Assembly: GCA_023453665.1 (NCBI GenBank)
Contig: JAEXTA010000234.1
Location: forward strand, 1 to 24,631
DNA from: Bacteroidota bacterium
GTDB taxonomy: Bacteria; Bacteroidota; Ignavibacteria; Ignavibacteriales; Ignavibacteriaceae
Length of the DNA: 24,631 nucleotides
Direction of reading: 5' to 3'
Positions within the stretch are counted from its first letter, which is position 1; every line of letters begins with the position of its first letter. The notes below the pieces were generated by a model, which was not told the origin of the DNA, made no database searches, and saw only the letters and a program-made list of their open reading frames with translations. Of this stretch, positions 1-7,878 are shown in pieces. Both the position numbers and the translations under genes were made by a program.

Positions 1-474
1 CATTTGTGCTGATGATCTTATTCCACCTAACAATGAATATTTACTTCCTGACGACCAGCCTGCGAGTGTAATTGCGTAAACACCTAAAGATGTAAGTGCA
101 AGCACATATAAAATTCCAATGTTAACATCAGCAACAACCAGTGATATGTTATAGCCGAAAACTTCGATGTTGCCGCCGATTGGTATTACAGCATAAGTTG
201 TGAATGCAACAAATAGTGCAATCATTGGTGCAAGTGTATGAATTGTTTTGCTTGCGTTGAATGGAACAATATCTTCTTTAAATAAAAGTTTTAATACATC
301 GGCAAATGGTTGAAGGATCCCTTCCCATCCAACTCTGTTTGGACCCAACCGATTCTGTGCCCACGCGCTTACTCTTCTTTCAAAATATACCAGGTAAGAA
401 ACTGTGAGCAGCATTACCGTCAGTATAAAACCTATTTTGATAAGGGTGATAACTACAATTTCAAGGATATTCAT
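1..474 (-). CDS. nuoH: NADH-quinone oxidoreductase subunit H, N-terminal part (cut by window edge)
   Basis: NuoH is the membrane subunit of respiratory complex I that, with NuoB/NuoD, forms the quinone-binding chamber at the junction of the peripheral and membrane arms. The 158 visible codons begin at ATG 474 and run off the left end, so roughly the C-terminal half is missing. A hydrophobic first helix (residues 1-30) is followed by the family signature YFERRVSAWAQNRLGPNRVG (about 30-49) and then LQPFADVLKLLFKED, both diagnostic of NuoH. Two further hydrophobic stretches follow. A GGGAG ribosome site lies about 10 nt upstream. The gene starts 15 bp after the nuoG stop, so the two should be co-transcribed. 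The family call is secure. Confidence 0.95.
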   Translation of the reverse strand, partial: MNILEIVVITLIKIGFILTVMLLTVSYLVYFERRVSAWAQNRLGPNRVGWEGILQPFADVLKLLFKEDIVPFNASKTIHTLAPMIALFVAFTTYAVIPIGGNIEVFGYNISLVVADVNIGILYVLALTSLGVYAITLAGWSSGSKYSLLGGIRSSAQM

Positions 475-489
475 TTAATTATTTCTCCC

Positions 490-2172
490 TTATGCTTTAA
501 TAGTCTGTTCTGAAATTTTAATTTTTAATTTAGCGCCAAGTTCGCCGATAACGTCGTAATCTAGTCCTTTAAATTCAGAAACTGTATTTACTATTTCAGT
601 AAATACTTCTTCAGCCATTGCAAACTTATATTTTTGTCCGAACATATTTGATAATGCTGCGAGTATTCTCCAAGTTGCTTTTGCGTCGTGTTTTAATCCG
701 CTTCCCCACCTATCATACTTTGTTCCAAACTTATCAAGCCGGCTCATCGACATTCCTTCAAGTGCGCGATCAACTTCCATTAATGCAACAGCCGGACGAA
801 TCCTTTGAACTCTTCCATCAAAATTAATTATTGTTCCGTTTTTCTCAGCATAAGTCGCGGCAGGAAAAACTATGTCAGCGAGTGATGTTGTTTTATTAAA
901 GTTGGTTGCATGCACAATCAACAAATCAAGTTTTGCTAAGATAGTTTCCAATCCCGGATTGAGGGAAATCAAATCTTCTTCTATAATATAGAGTGCTTTT
1001 ATTTTGCCTTCAGAGATTGAGTTGATTATTCCATCAAACTTTAATCCTGATGATGACGCTTTCACTCCGAGTAATTCCGCACCTAATGAGTTGGAAGTCA
1101 TGTCGGATTTTCTAAGAATATCATCAGCAAATCCGTGATCATTCTTTCTGATGAAATCGATATGTTTCGTTCCTAAAACTGATTTTGCAAATTTTGAAAC
1201 CATAAAATCATCTTCGCATGTTGACGAAGCCGAACCGATTACTGCAATTTCATCTTTCTTAAATGACTTTAATTCTTTCGCTGCAAATTCAAAAGCCTCG
1301 TCCCACTCAACTTTAACTAATGAACCTTCTCTTCTTACGTGTGGTCCGTCAACTCTTTCTTCATTTACAAATTTGAAAGTGTTTAATCTACCGTGATCGC
1401 ACATCCAGTAACTGTTAACTTCTTCATTAAGTCTTGGAGTGATTCTTAATACTTTATTGTTACGAACCCATAAATCAATATTACATCCTCTTGAACAGCC
1501 CTGACAAATTGTTTTTGTCGATGACATATCCCAGACTCTTGCGTTGAATCTGAAATCTCTGTTCGTCAACGCGCCAACAGGACAAATATCAGTTGTGTTT
1601 AATGAATAAGGATTATCCATTTGCTGACCGGGATAAGTAACAATTGTAACCCTGTCACCCCGTTTTACAAACGTAAGTTCCGGATCCTTCGCAATCTCAT
1701 CGCAGAAGCGAATACATCGCGAACAGGAAATACAACGTTCAGCATCAAACATAACGTAAGGACCGAGTTCAACTCTTTTATCCTTGTGAACTTTCTCTTC
1801 AACAAACCTGCTTTCACCTGCAGAATGTGAATAAGCATAATCCTGAAGTTTACACTCACCTGCTTCATCACAAATAGGACAATCAAGCGGATGATTGATT
1901 AGTATAAATTCCATAACTGCATTACGTGCAGCAAGAGTTTTTTCTGATTGTGTATGAACAACCATTCCTTCCGCAGCAATTGTAGAACAGGCTATAACAA
2001 GCTTAGGCATTTTTTCAACTTCAACTAAACATACACGGCAATTGCCGGAAACTGATAACGAAGGATGCCAGCAAAAATGCGGAATGTCTATCCCGACCGC
2101 TTTGGCAGCTTCTATAATCGTCTGTCCCTGAGTAAACTCTATTTCTTTTCCATCAACAATAAATTTAGGCAT
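490..2172 (-). CDS. nuoG: NADH-quinone oxidoreductase subunit G (compact, 560 aa)
   Basis: NuoG is the large Fe-S subunit of the complex I peripheral arm and carries electrons from NuoF towards the quinone site. The ligand sets can be read directly: a [2Fe-2S] site C34/C45/C48/C62, an N5-type His-Cys3 site H94/C98/C101/C107, an N4-type site C147/C150/C153 with C197, and the extra N7-type site C223/C226/C230/C258. The rest is a degenerate molybdopterin-oxidoreductase fold (about 290-500) with the typical 'LADIVFPAATYAEKNGTIINF' region. At 560 residues it is clearly shorter than the roughly 670-900 residues usual for bacterial NuoG, and the loss is in the C-terminal domain. The start is ATG 2172, 18 bp after the M16 peptidase stop, with a short CAGG ribosome site. 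Confidence 0.95.
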   Translation of the reverse strand: MPKFIVDGKEIEFTQGQTIIEAAKAVGIDIPHFCWHPSLSVSGNCRVCLVEVEKMPKLVIACSTIAAEGMVVHTQSEKTLAARNAVMEFILINHPLDCPICDEAGECKLQDYAYSHSAGESRFVEEKVHKDKRVELGPYVMFDAERCISCSRCIRFCDEIAKDPELTFVKRGDRVTIVTYPGQQMDNPYSLNTTDICPVGALTNRDFRFNARVWDMSSTKTICQGCSRGCNIDLWVRNNKVLRITPRLNEEVNSYWMCDHGRLNTFKFVNEERVDGPHVRREGSLVKVEWDEAFEFAAKELKSFKKDEIAVIGSASSTCEDDFMVSKFAKSVLGTKHIDFIRKNDHGFADDILRKSDMTSNSLGAELLGVKASSSGLKFDGIINSISEGKIKALYIIEEDLISLNPGLETILAKLDLLIVHATNFNKTTSLADIVFPAATYAEKNGTIINFDGRVQRIRPAVALMEVDRALEGMSMSRLDKFGTKYDRWGSGLKHDAKATWRILAALSNMFGQKYKFAMAEEVFTEIVNTVSEFKGLDYDVIGELGAKLKIKISEQTIKA

Positions 2173-2190
2173 AGTAAAACCTGTTATGTG

Positions 2191-3444
2191 TTAAGCGGCT
2201 TTTTTCAAATCCGATTTTAGTGATCTTATAAATATTTTCGTTAACAAATCTTCTTTTAAAACTTCGTTTGCAAGTTTGATAATATCTTCACTTGTAGTGT
2301 TATCAACTTTTTCAACAAACGATTCTACAGGAATAATTTTTCCAAAATAAATAACAGAACTTGCAGCACGTATCATCCTGTTGGTAGTGTTTTCAAGACT
2401 AAGATAAGTGCTTCCTTTTAAATATTCTTTTACTCTTTTTAATTCTCTTGCGCCTACTTCAGTTGTTCTCAGTTTATTAAACTCTTTTGAAAGAACATTC
2501 AGCACTTTATCAACCTGTTTGCTGTTAGTTGAAAAGTAAACTCCGAATGTTGAAGTATCTGAAAAAGAATTTATAAAAGAATTTATCTGGTAAGTGATTC
2601 CAAGTTTCTCTCTTACTTCCTGGAATAATCTTGAACTGCTTCCTTCACCAAGAATATTTGAGAGAACATGAAGTTTTATTCTTTGCTCATCATCCTTATA
2701 TCCGTAAGAACTTTTACCGATAATACAATGAACCTGCTGAATATCTTTTTTAATTACTTTGCTTATTTCTGACTGATGTGAAGCAAGTTTTCTTTTACTC
2801 TTTGTTACGCGGGATATTCTATTAATATATTTTTCAGCACACTTTACAACCTGATGATGTTCAACATTACCGGAAACAGCTATCAGAATATTGCCTGCTA
2901 AATAATGGTTTTGATGAAACTCGTGCAGTTTATCCGAATCAAAACTTAAAAGATTTTTTTCAGTACCGATTATTGGCTGACTTAAAGTACTTCCTTTGAA
3001 TAATACTTCTTCAAACTTATCAAAAATTAATTCTTCAGGATTATCATTGATGTCATTCAATTCATCAATAACAACACCGGCTTCTTTTTTAATTTCCTTT
3101 TGTTTGAAGAGAGGCTCCTGAACCATGTCCGCTATCACTTCAAAAGTTTTTTCAAAATATTTTGTCATTCCCCTTCCGTAAAAGCAGGTCTGTTCTTTGG
3201 AAGTGAACGCATTCAAATAACCGCCGCAGGATTCAATCTCTTCAGATATTTTTTTTGCTGATCTTTTTTTAGTCCCTTTAAAGACCATGTGTTCGATAAA
3301 ATGGGATATACCATTCTCATCATGTTTTTCATCGCGGCTGCCGACATTAAACCAGAAGCCAAGAGAAAAAGATTTTAAGTGAGGAATATTTTCAGAGACG
3401 ACTTTTACACCGCCTGGAAGTGTTGAAATATTAAACTGGGTCAA
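2191..3444 (-). CDS. M16 family zinc metallopeptidase (processing-peptidase-like)
   Basis: This is a single-chain M16B-type peptidase of 417 residues. The inverted zinc motif HFIEH is at residues 48-52, and the third ligand would be a glutamate in the E121/E128 region (EAGVVIDE). Typical M16 features include 'GFWFNVGSRDE' before the motif and a second non-catalytic M16_C half from about residue 170, with 'GEGSSSRLFQEVREK' near 270. No signal peptide is visible, so a cytoplasmic enzyme or a partner of another M16 subunit is possible; the substrate is unknown. The start is TTG 3444, because no in-frame ATG or GTG appears nearby upstream. The ribosome site is weak, so the exact start is uncertain. 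It is the first gene of the transcript that continues into nuoG and nuoH, after the aminotransferase terminator. Confidence 0.88.
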   Translation of the reverse strand: MTQFNISTLPGGVKVVSENIPHLKSFSLGFWFNVGSRDEKHDENGISHFIEHMVFKGTKKRSAKKISEEIESCGGYLNAFTSKEQTCFYGRGMTKYFEKTFEVIADMVQEPLFKQKEIKKEAGVVIDELNDINDNPEELIFDKFEEVLFKGSTLSQPIIGTEKNLLSFDSDKLHEFHQNHYLAGNILIAVSGNVEHHQVVKCAEKYINRISRVTKSKRKLASHQSEISKVIKKDIQQVHCIIGKSSYGYKDDEQRIKLHVLSNILGEGSSSRLFQEVREKLGITYQINSFINSFSDTSTFGVYFSTNSKQVDKVLNVLSKEFNKLRTTEVGARELKRVKEYLKGSTYLSLENTTNRMIRAASSVIYFGKIIPVESFVEKVDNTTSEDIIKLANEVLKEDLLTKIFIRSLKSDLKKAA

Positions 3445-3522
3445 AGAAAAATTACCGTTTTTAGTTATTTGAAGTGCAAATATAGAGAATGAGTATTAGC
3501 TAATCAAGGTAAGGTTGAGATG

Positions 3523-3559
3523 AAAAAAGGGAGAAAAACTTGTGAAAATCTTTTCTCCC
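3523..3559 (-). terminator. Intrinsic terminator after the aminotransferase gene
   Basis: Read on the minus strand, a perfect 9-bp stem (GGGAGAAAA ... TTTTCTCCC) with a 13-nt loop is followed immediately by six T residues. It lies 38 bp past the aminotransferase stop and before the M16 gene, so the M16-nuoG-nuoH transcript probably has its own promoter in 3445-3522. The stem is clear; function is inferred from form. Confidence 0.85.
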
Positions 3560-3596
3560 AATTACTAAATCTATTTAGAATTTATAAAGACTCTTT

Positions 3597-4817
3597 TCAA
3601 CTTTCAATCAACTCCGGATACTTCTCCTGGTACTTCACAAAAAACTCACCAATAGCATTATAAGCTTTGGTAAGTATTTGTTCATTCGGTAGAAAGACTA
3701 CTCTGAAATGTTTCGTACCGGGAACCTGTCCAAATCCGCTGCCGGGTACGATTACAACTCCGGTTTCTTTTATAAGTTCACCTACAAAATGTGCGTCCGG
3801 TTGTTTCATATTTAATCTTGGGAAAGCATAAAATGCACCTTCCGGTTTTACGCAGGAAATTCCCGGGAATGAATTCAACATTTCCACAGTAAGGTCTCTG
3901 CGTTTAGTCAACTTTGCCATGGCATCAGTGAGATGATCCTGGTTTCCTTCAAGAGATATTTTTATTCCATACTGTTCCGGATGATTTGCTGATAAACGTG
4001 CACGGAGAATTTTATTTATCGCTTCAATATAATCTGATAAAACTTCTTTCTGTCCGCTTACAATTCCCCAACCTATTCTGAATCCCGGAACCATATAATT
4101 TTTTGAAAGTCCGCCGAATGTTATGCAGGAAACATCCTTATTCAGTGAAGCTATTGAAATGTGTTTCTTTCCATCGAATAAAAGTTTGTCATAAATCTCA
4201 TCAGCAAAAATTACAAGGTTATGTTGAAGAGCAAGATCAACTATCTGCTGTAAATTATCTTTTGTATAAAGTGAACCTGTCGGGTTATTCGGATTGATAA
4301 GTATAATAGCTTTTGTTTTATCATTTATTTTAGATTTAATATCCTCGATGTCAGGCAGCCAGCCGTTTTCTTCATCAAGGTAATAAGGATTTTCCATCAT
4401 CTGCAATTTACTTGAGATAGCTGTGTACAAGGGATAACCGGGAGTTGGTGTTAATACATTTTCACCGTCATTTACCAACGCAGTAAGACATATTTCAATT
4501 GCTTCACTTGCGCCGGTTGTAACAAAAATATCATGAACGTTAGTAATACCTTTTCTCTCAGCTTCTTTCTCGATTGCCTCAACAGCATCTTTAATTCCTG
4601 ATGAAGGCGCATAACCATTAAGATTTTTTAGCATCGCTTTATATGTTTCCTCAACAAGATGTTTAGGAGGAGCGAAGTCATACAGGTTGGGGTCACCGAT
4701 ATTAAGGTACAACATTTCTTTACCAGACTTTGCTACCTGGTTTGCAAGTACTACAATATCGCGAACGGCGTAGGTTATGTTTTCTGTTCTGACTGCTGGA
4801 ATAATTTTGCTGATCAT
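3597..4817 (-). CDS. PLP-dependent class I aminotransferase, AlaA-like alanine transaminase
   Basis: This fold-type I aminotransferase of 406 residues most resembles the AlaA/YfbQ group of glutamate-pyruvate aminotransferases. The features seen are NIGDPNLYDF at about 39-48, a phosphate-binding turn TGASEA (101-106), NPNNPTG (175-181), the cofactor aspartate in ADEIYD (D206), the Schiff-base lysine K239 in LSKNYMVPGFRIGW, and the carboxylate-binding arginine in KHFRVVF near residue 373. The length is normal. The start is ATG 4817, with a GGAG site about 8 nt upstream. The gene is monocistronic, with a terminator at 3523-3559. Substrate choice (alanine versus another amino acid) is inferred from family resemblance. 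Confidence 0.88.
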   Translation of the reverse strand: MISKIIPAVRTENITYAVRDIVVLANQVAKSGKEMLYLNIGDPNLYDFAPPKHLVEETYKAMLKNLNGYAPSSGIKDAVEAIEKEAERKGITNVHDIFVTTGASEAIEICLTALVNDGENVLTPTPGYPLYTAISSKLQMMENPYYLDEENGWLPDIEDIKSKINDKTKAIILINPNNPTGSLYTKDNLQQIVDLALQHNLVIFADEIYDKLLFDGKKHISIASLNKDVSCITFGGLSKNYMVPGFRIGWGIVSGQKEVLSDYIEAINKILRARLSANHPEQYGIKISLEGNQDHLTDAMAKLTKRRDLTVEMLNSFPGISCVKPEGAFYAFPRLNMKQPDAHFVGELIKETGVVIVPGSGFGQVPGTKHFRVVFLPNEQILTKAYNAIGEFFVKYQEKYPELIES

Positions 4818-4898
4818 AAAAAAGCTCCGGTAAAGTTGTTTTCAAAATTCACTACAAACTTAAATAAATTTATGGTGAAGTGCAGGGAGGAAAATGAA

Positions 4899-4962
4899 GA
4901 TTGAAAGATTCAAAGACTGAAAGATTTAAATATTGAAAGATTTAAAAATTGAATGATTGATT
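4899..4962. repeat. Four imperfect 16-bp tandem repeats
   Basis: Four consecutive 16-bp units start at 4899, 4915, 4931 and 4947. The consensus is close to GATTGAAAGATTTAAA; the fourth unit is the most diverged. The array lies between the promoter side of the aminotransferase gene and the terminator of the 5108-7195 gene. No spacers are present, so it is not a CRISPR array. No function can be read from it. Confidence 0.8.
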
Positions 4963-4979
4963 GTCTGAATGGATGCTTG

Positions 4980-5023
4980 ATAAAAAGAATCCGGTTCCGT
5001 TAAATTTTTTAAAACGAAACCGG
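4980..5023 (-). terminator. Intrinsic terminator after the 5108-7195 gene
   Basis: On the minus strand, CCGGTTTCGTT pairs with AACGGAACCGG (11 bp, with one U-G pair). The AT-rich centre can extend the stem. A T-rich tail, ATTCTTTTTAT, follows it. The mismatch on the plus strand becomes a wobble pair on the minus strand, which fits termination of the minus-strand T9SS gene ending at 5108. Confidence 0.8.
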
Positions 5024-5045
5024 TGATAGTAAAAGAATTATTTTA

Positions 5046-5074
5046 TCAGAATTCTCGCAATGCGGGATTTCTGA
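5046..5074. repeat. 29-bp near-palindrome
   Basis: The arms TCAGAATTCTCGCA and TGCGGGATTTCTGA are complementary except at two positions and are separated by one base. The element lies between the stop of the 695-residue gene and its T-tailed terminator. There is no T run on either side, so it is not itself a canonical terminator. It could be a REP-like interspersed element or a 3' mRNA-stabilising hairpin. Confidence 0.6.
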
Positions 5075-5107
5075 ACTGACCGTTCTTTGGCGGATTAAAC
5101 AACTGTG

Positions 5108-7195
5108 TCATTTAATCATTAACATTTTTTTAGTTTCGATAAACTCACCAACTTTTAGCTGGTAATAATAAACCCCGCTCGCCAACTGTGATCCATCAAA
5201 CTCAGCTTCATAACTTCCAGCAGCTCTGTACTCATCAACTAATGTTACAACTTCTCTTCCAAGCATGTCATAAACTTTTAATATTTGATGACTGCCGACT
5301 GGTGATTGCCAACTTATTTTAGTGCTTGGGTTGAACGGGTTTGGGTAGTTTTGGGAGAGTGCAAATGTTTGCGGGTACGGAGTGTTTTCATCTATTCCAG
5401 TCGGTCCATTCCAAACACATTTATAATAGCCTGTATCTGGTGCGTACGAAGTTTCGGGAATTATTCCTTTATCCCTTGCTATAATTCTATAATTAAAAGT
5501 AAATCCATCTTTCATTAACATAGTGTCTATAGCTGCACTAACAGAATAATTTATTACCCCATTTGCATTTATTACTGGTAAAACAATTACTGAATCTTCT
5601 CTTGAATAAAATGATTCAAGTTTGACACTTTCCATAAAAAACATTGAGGTATGACCTGGCGGAGTTGAACGGTTAAATTCGTGATCCACACTAAAATTAA
5701 GTGTGAAATTACTAGATCCGATAAGTGTTATTGGGGTTACATTAATTTCAGGCTTGTAATGGTTTGTAAAATGTTGAACATTCCCCGCTGAATCATACAG
5801 AGCGGCCATAATCAGATTAATGGCATTCGAGTTAGTTCCGCCGTGGGGAGCTTGATAACTATAACCGATATTGAATAACCCTATCTCCACAGCAAAGAGT
5901 TCTGTCTTGCTGGCTCCAGGTCCAAGCGAATATCGAAAACCTTTATAGGGATAGTTTATTGAAAATAGATTTACGACTCCTCCAACCACAGTTGCAGTAG
6001 TACTAAGATGAATAAAAGTATCTCCTGCTGCTTTATTAAAATCCATATATAATAGATCAGTTTCATTAAACCATTCAAATAATTTTTTATCAGGTTCAGA
6101 ATATCTTAGCCAATGATTAGAGTTTTCTTTATAAAAATTAAAATATCTTTGATTATTAATTAATGTATCATCCTGAATTGCCCCATATCTTAGATAATAC
6201 CAGCCTGTACCCGATGCGTATCCGCTTTCTATATATTGATATTGGTTACCAACATTCAAAGGTATATAGTCATCACCTGAAAAAACAGGCGTTGCAGGAT
6301 CATACCTGTAGATGCCGCTATAAGTCGCTAATAAAATTTTATCATCCGAAAATAGAATGCTCTGCGGCTGGGATGGACCTGCTATATCACTCCAGCTTGA
6401 TCCACCATCAGTGCTTTTATAAACTTTGTTATAAGCAAAATAGATATTATTGAATTGATCCAGCGCAACAAGCGAAGTTGAACCTCCATAGGGGAAATTG
6501 CCAGATATATCCCAGGTTTGTCCATAATCAGTTGAGATGCCAACACCGGATTCACCCCTGCTGGTATATAAATAATCATTTGAGTCCGATACGATTGTTG
6601 TTGCCGGCTGGACTGATCCCCCTACAGGAGGAAGTTCAATCCAGTTATCACCATAGTCTGTTGAAGTGTAAATTAAACCATAATCTGTGCATATGAATAT
6701 CTGTCCATTTGAAGTTGTGGTAATTGAGAGAATATCGTTATAATAATTAACTGTATCAGCACTCCATGAATTTCCTTTATCTGTTGATTTAAAGAAAATA
6801 CCATACTTGTCACCTAAATAGATAAATCCTTCAGGAGATTTATGCATTGACCGTGCGCCTACATATCCAGCATAAGATACACTCCATGAATTACCATAGT
6901 CAGTGGATTTATATATTCCAGGCCATTGACCTGCTTTGCCAGAGTAAATTATATCATCATCGTCTATTGTAAGTTCGTGCTCTCCTCCGCTTGATGTTCC
7001 AACCCAAACCCAATTACTTCCACCATCTGTTGAACGAAATACTCCCAAACCACAAGCATATATAAATCCATTAGATGCAGTGTCTATATCAGTTATGGTG
7101 TGTTCATGTGGAAAGACCAATTCCCAACAATATGATTGTGAGTATACTACGTATGTATAGCTGAGAATAATAACTGACAAAAGGATTTTTTTCAT
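5108..7195 (-). CDS. Secreted Asp-box beta-propeller protein with T9SS C-terminal sorting domain
   Basis: A signal peptide (about residues 1-20, MKKILLSVIILSYTYVVYSQ) is followed by a propeller (about 20-310) with at least six Asp-box motifs such as FRSTDGGSNW, YKSTDYGNSW and YKSTDGGSSW. Next comes a domain of about 300 residues starting near YIPLNVGNQYQYIE. The protein ends in a T9SS CTD with NYPNPFNPSTKISW and a tail ending KKMLMIK. The middle domain and CTD are closely related to the whole of the 17688-18992 protein, which lacks the propeller. The protein should cross the outer membrane through T9SS and become surface-attached or released. Asp-boxes are structural and do not imply sialidase activity. 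The start is ATG 7195 with an AAAGGG ribosome site. It stands alone between terminator 4980-5023 and the divergent pduS gene. Confidence 0.88.
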   Translation of the reverse strand: MKKILLSVIILSYTYVVYSQSYCWELVFPHEHTITDIDTASNGFIYACGLGVFRSTDGGSNWVWVGTSSGGEHELTIDDDDIIYSGKAGQWPGIYKSTDYGNSWSVSYAGYVGARSMHKSPEGFIYLGDKYGIFFKSTDKGNSWSADTVNYYNDILSITTTSNGQIFICTDYGLIYTSTDYGDNWIELPPVGGSVQPATTIVSDSNDYLYTSRGESGVGISTDYGQTWDISGNFPYGGSTSLVALDQFNNIYFAYNKVYKSTDGGSSWSDIAGPSQPQSILFSDDKILLATYSGIYRYDPATPVFSGDDYIPLNVGNQYQYIESGYASGTGWYYLRYGAIQDDTLINNQRYFNFYKENSNHWLRYSEPDKKLFEWFNETDLLYMDFNKAAGDTFIHLSTTATVVGGVVNLFSINYPYKGFRYSLGPGASKTELFAVEIGLFNIGYSYQAPHGGTNSNAINLIMAALYDSAGNVQHFTNHYKPEINVTPITLIGSSNFTLNFSVDHEFNRSTPPGHTSMFFMESVKLESFYSREDSVIVLPVINANGVINYSVSAAIDTMLMKDGFTFNYRIIARDKGIIPETSYAPDTGYYKCVWNGPTGIDENTPYPQTFALSQNYPNPFNPSTKISWQSPVGSHQILKVYDMLGREVVTLVDEYRAAGSYEAEFDGSQLASGVYYYQLKVGEFIETKKMLMIK

Positions 7196-7251
7196 ATGAT
7201 CCCTTTCAAAAATGCTATGTTACTAAAAACATTATTATTTAAACTAAATCC

Positions 7252-7332
7252 CTAACTTTTTATATTCATAAATGGACCTCCATTTGCCAACTGTGATCCA
7301 TCAAACTCAACTTTATAATTCCCTGCATCTTC
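7252..7332 (-). pseudogene. Decayed fragment of a T9SS C-terminal domain
   Basis: On the minus strand this reads EDAGNYKVEFDGSQLANGG and then runs out of homology before a TAG. It matches the CTD segment DAGSYEVEFDGSQLASGVYYYQL present in six genes here. The YYYQL...ETKKM tail is missing, and a TGA lies two codons upstream of the segment. It sits just upstream of the 5108-7195 gene, suggesting that an older CTD gene was lost here or that a recombination event left a partial cassette. Confidence 0.75.
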
Positions 7333-7364
7333 ACAAATTCAGTTGTTCAATTATTTCTATCATA

Positions 7365-7715
7365 CTATGTAAGACTAAAATTATTTATTAAGTCACCAAC
7401 CCTAAGATTAGAACTATTAAGCGTCGCTAAACTAAATAAACATTTAGATGATATAGATGGTATTGCTGTTGTATAATACAGCCATTGTGTATGTGCTGTT
7501 AAATTTATTGAAATGATAGATCCGGATTGAACCATTACTGACTGTTGAAAAGTTTTCATTTGAACACCTGCCGGTTTTAATAAATACCAGAATATTAAAT
7601 GTTTAGTTTTGTTTGAAAACTTGTATAAAATAGTAATAGTTAAAGTTAGAGTCACCTTCAAAAAAATATTTATAAGAGTCGTTAGACAATAATTAACAAA
7701 TACAAAGTATTTCAA
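7365..7715 (-). other. Doubtful 116-codon open frame, possible gene remnant
   Basis: This minus-strand open frame begins at ATG 7715 with a hydrophobic stretch and then reads like a beta-rich protein (for example PAGVQMKTFQQSVMVQSG). I recognise no family. No good ribosome site is seen. It ends 33 bp before the decayed CTD fragment at 7252-7332, so both may be pieces of one degraded exported protein. The whole 7196-7878 stretch holds nothing else that I can support as a gene. Its outer ends must contain the divergent promoters for the 5108-7195 gene and pduS, but I could not identify convincing promoter boxes. Confidence 0.25.
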
Positions 7716-7867
7716 ATCAAATATTTAATTTGCTCGTTTATCTTTTTAACTCAATGATTGAATTAATCCGGCATATTCAAATAAGGTTTTTATTTACTGA
7801 ATTACCTATTTTCGTTCGGAAGAATTTTCTAATAATTTTTTATTCCCGTAATTCTAAAGAGTTGATC

Positions 7868-7872
7868 AGGAG
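7868..7872 (+). promoter_or_regulatory. Shine-Dalgarno site fixing the TTG start of pduS
   Basis: AGGAG lies 6 nt before TTG 7879. Because there is no ATG at the N-terminus, this well-placed site is what supports the TTG start. Confidence 0.8.
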
Positions 7873-7878
7873 TTTTGT

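Noticed and set aside
1665..1886. Minus-strand second frame inside nuoG
   Set aside because: It overlaps the ferredoxin-like part of nuoG in another frame and has no family features.
4899..4962. Possible CRISPR-like array
   Set aside because: The 16-bp units are contiguous with no unique spacers, and no cas genes are present.
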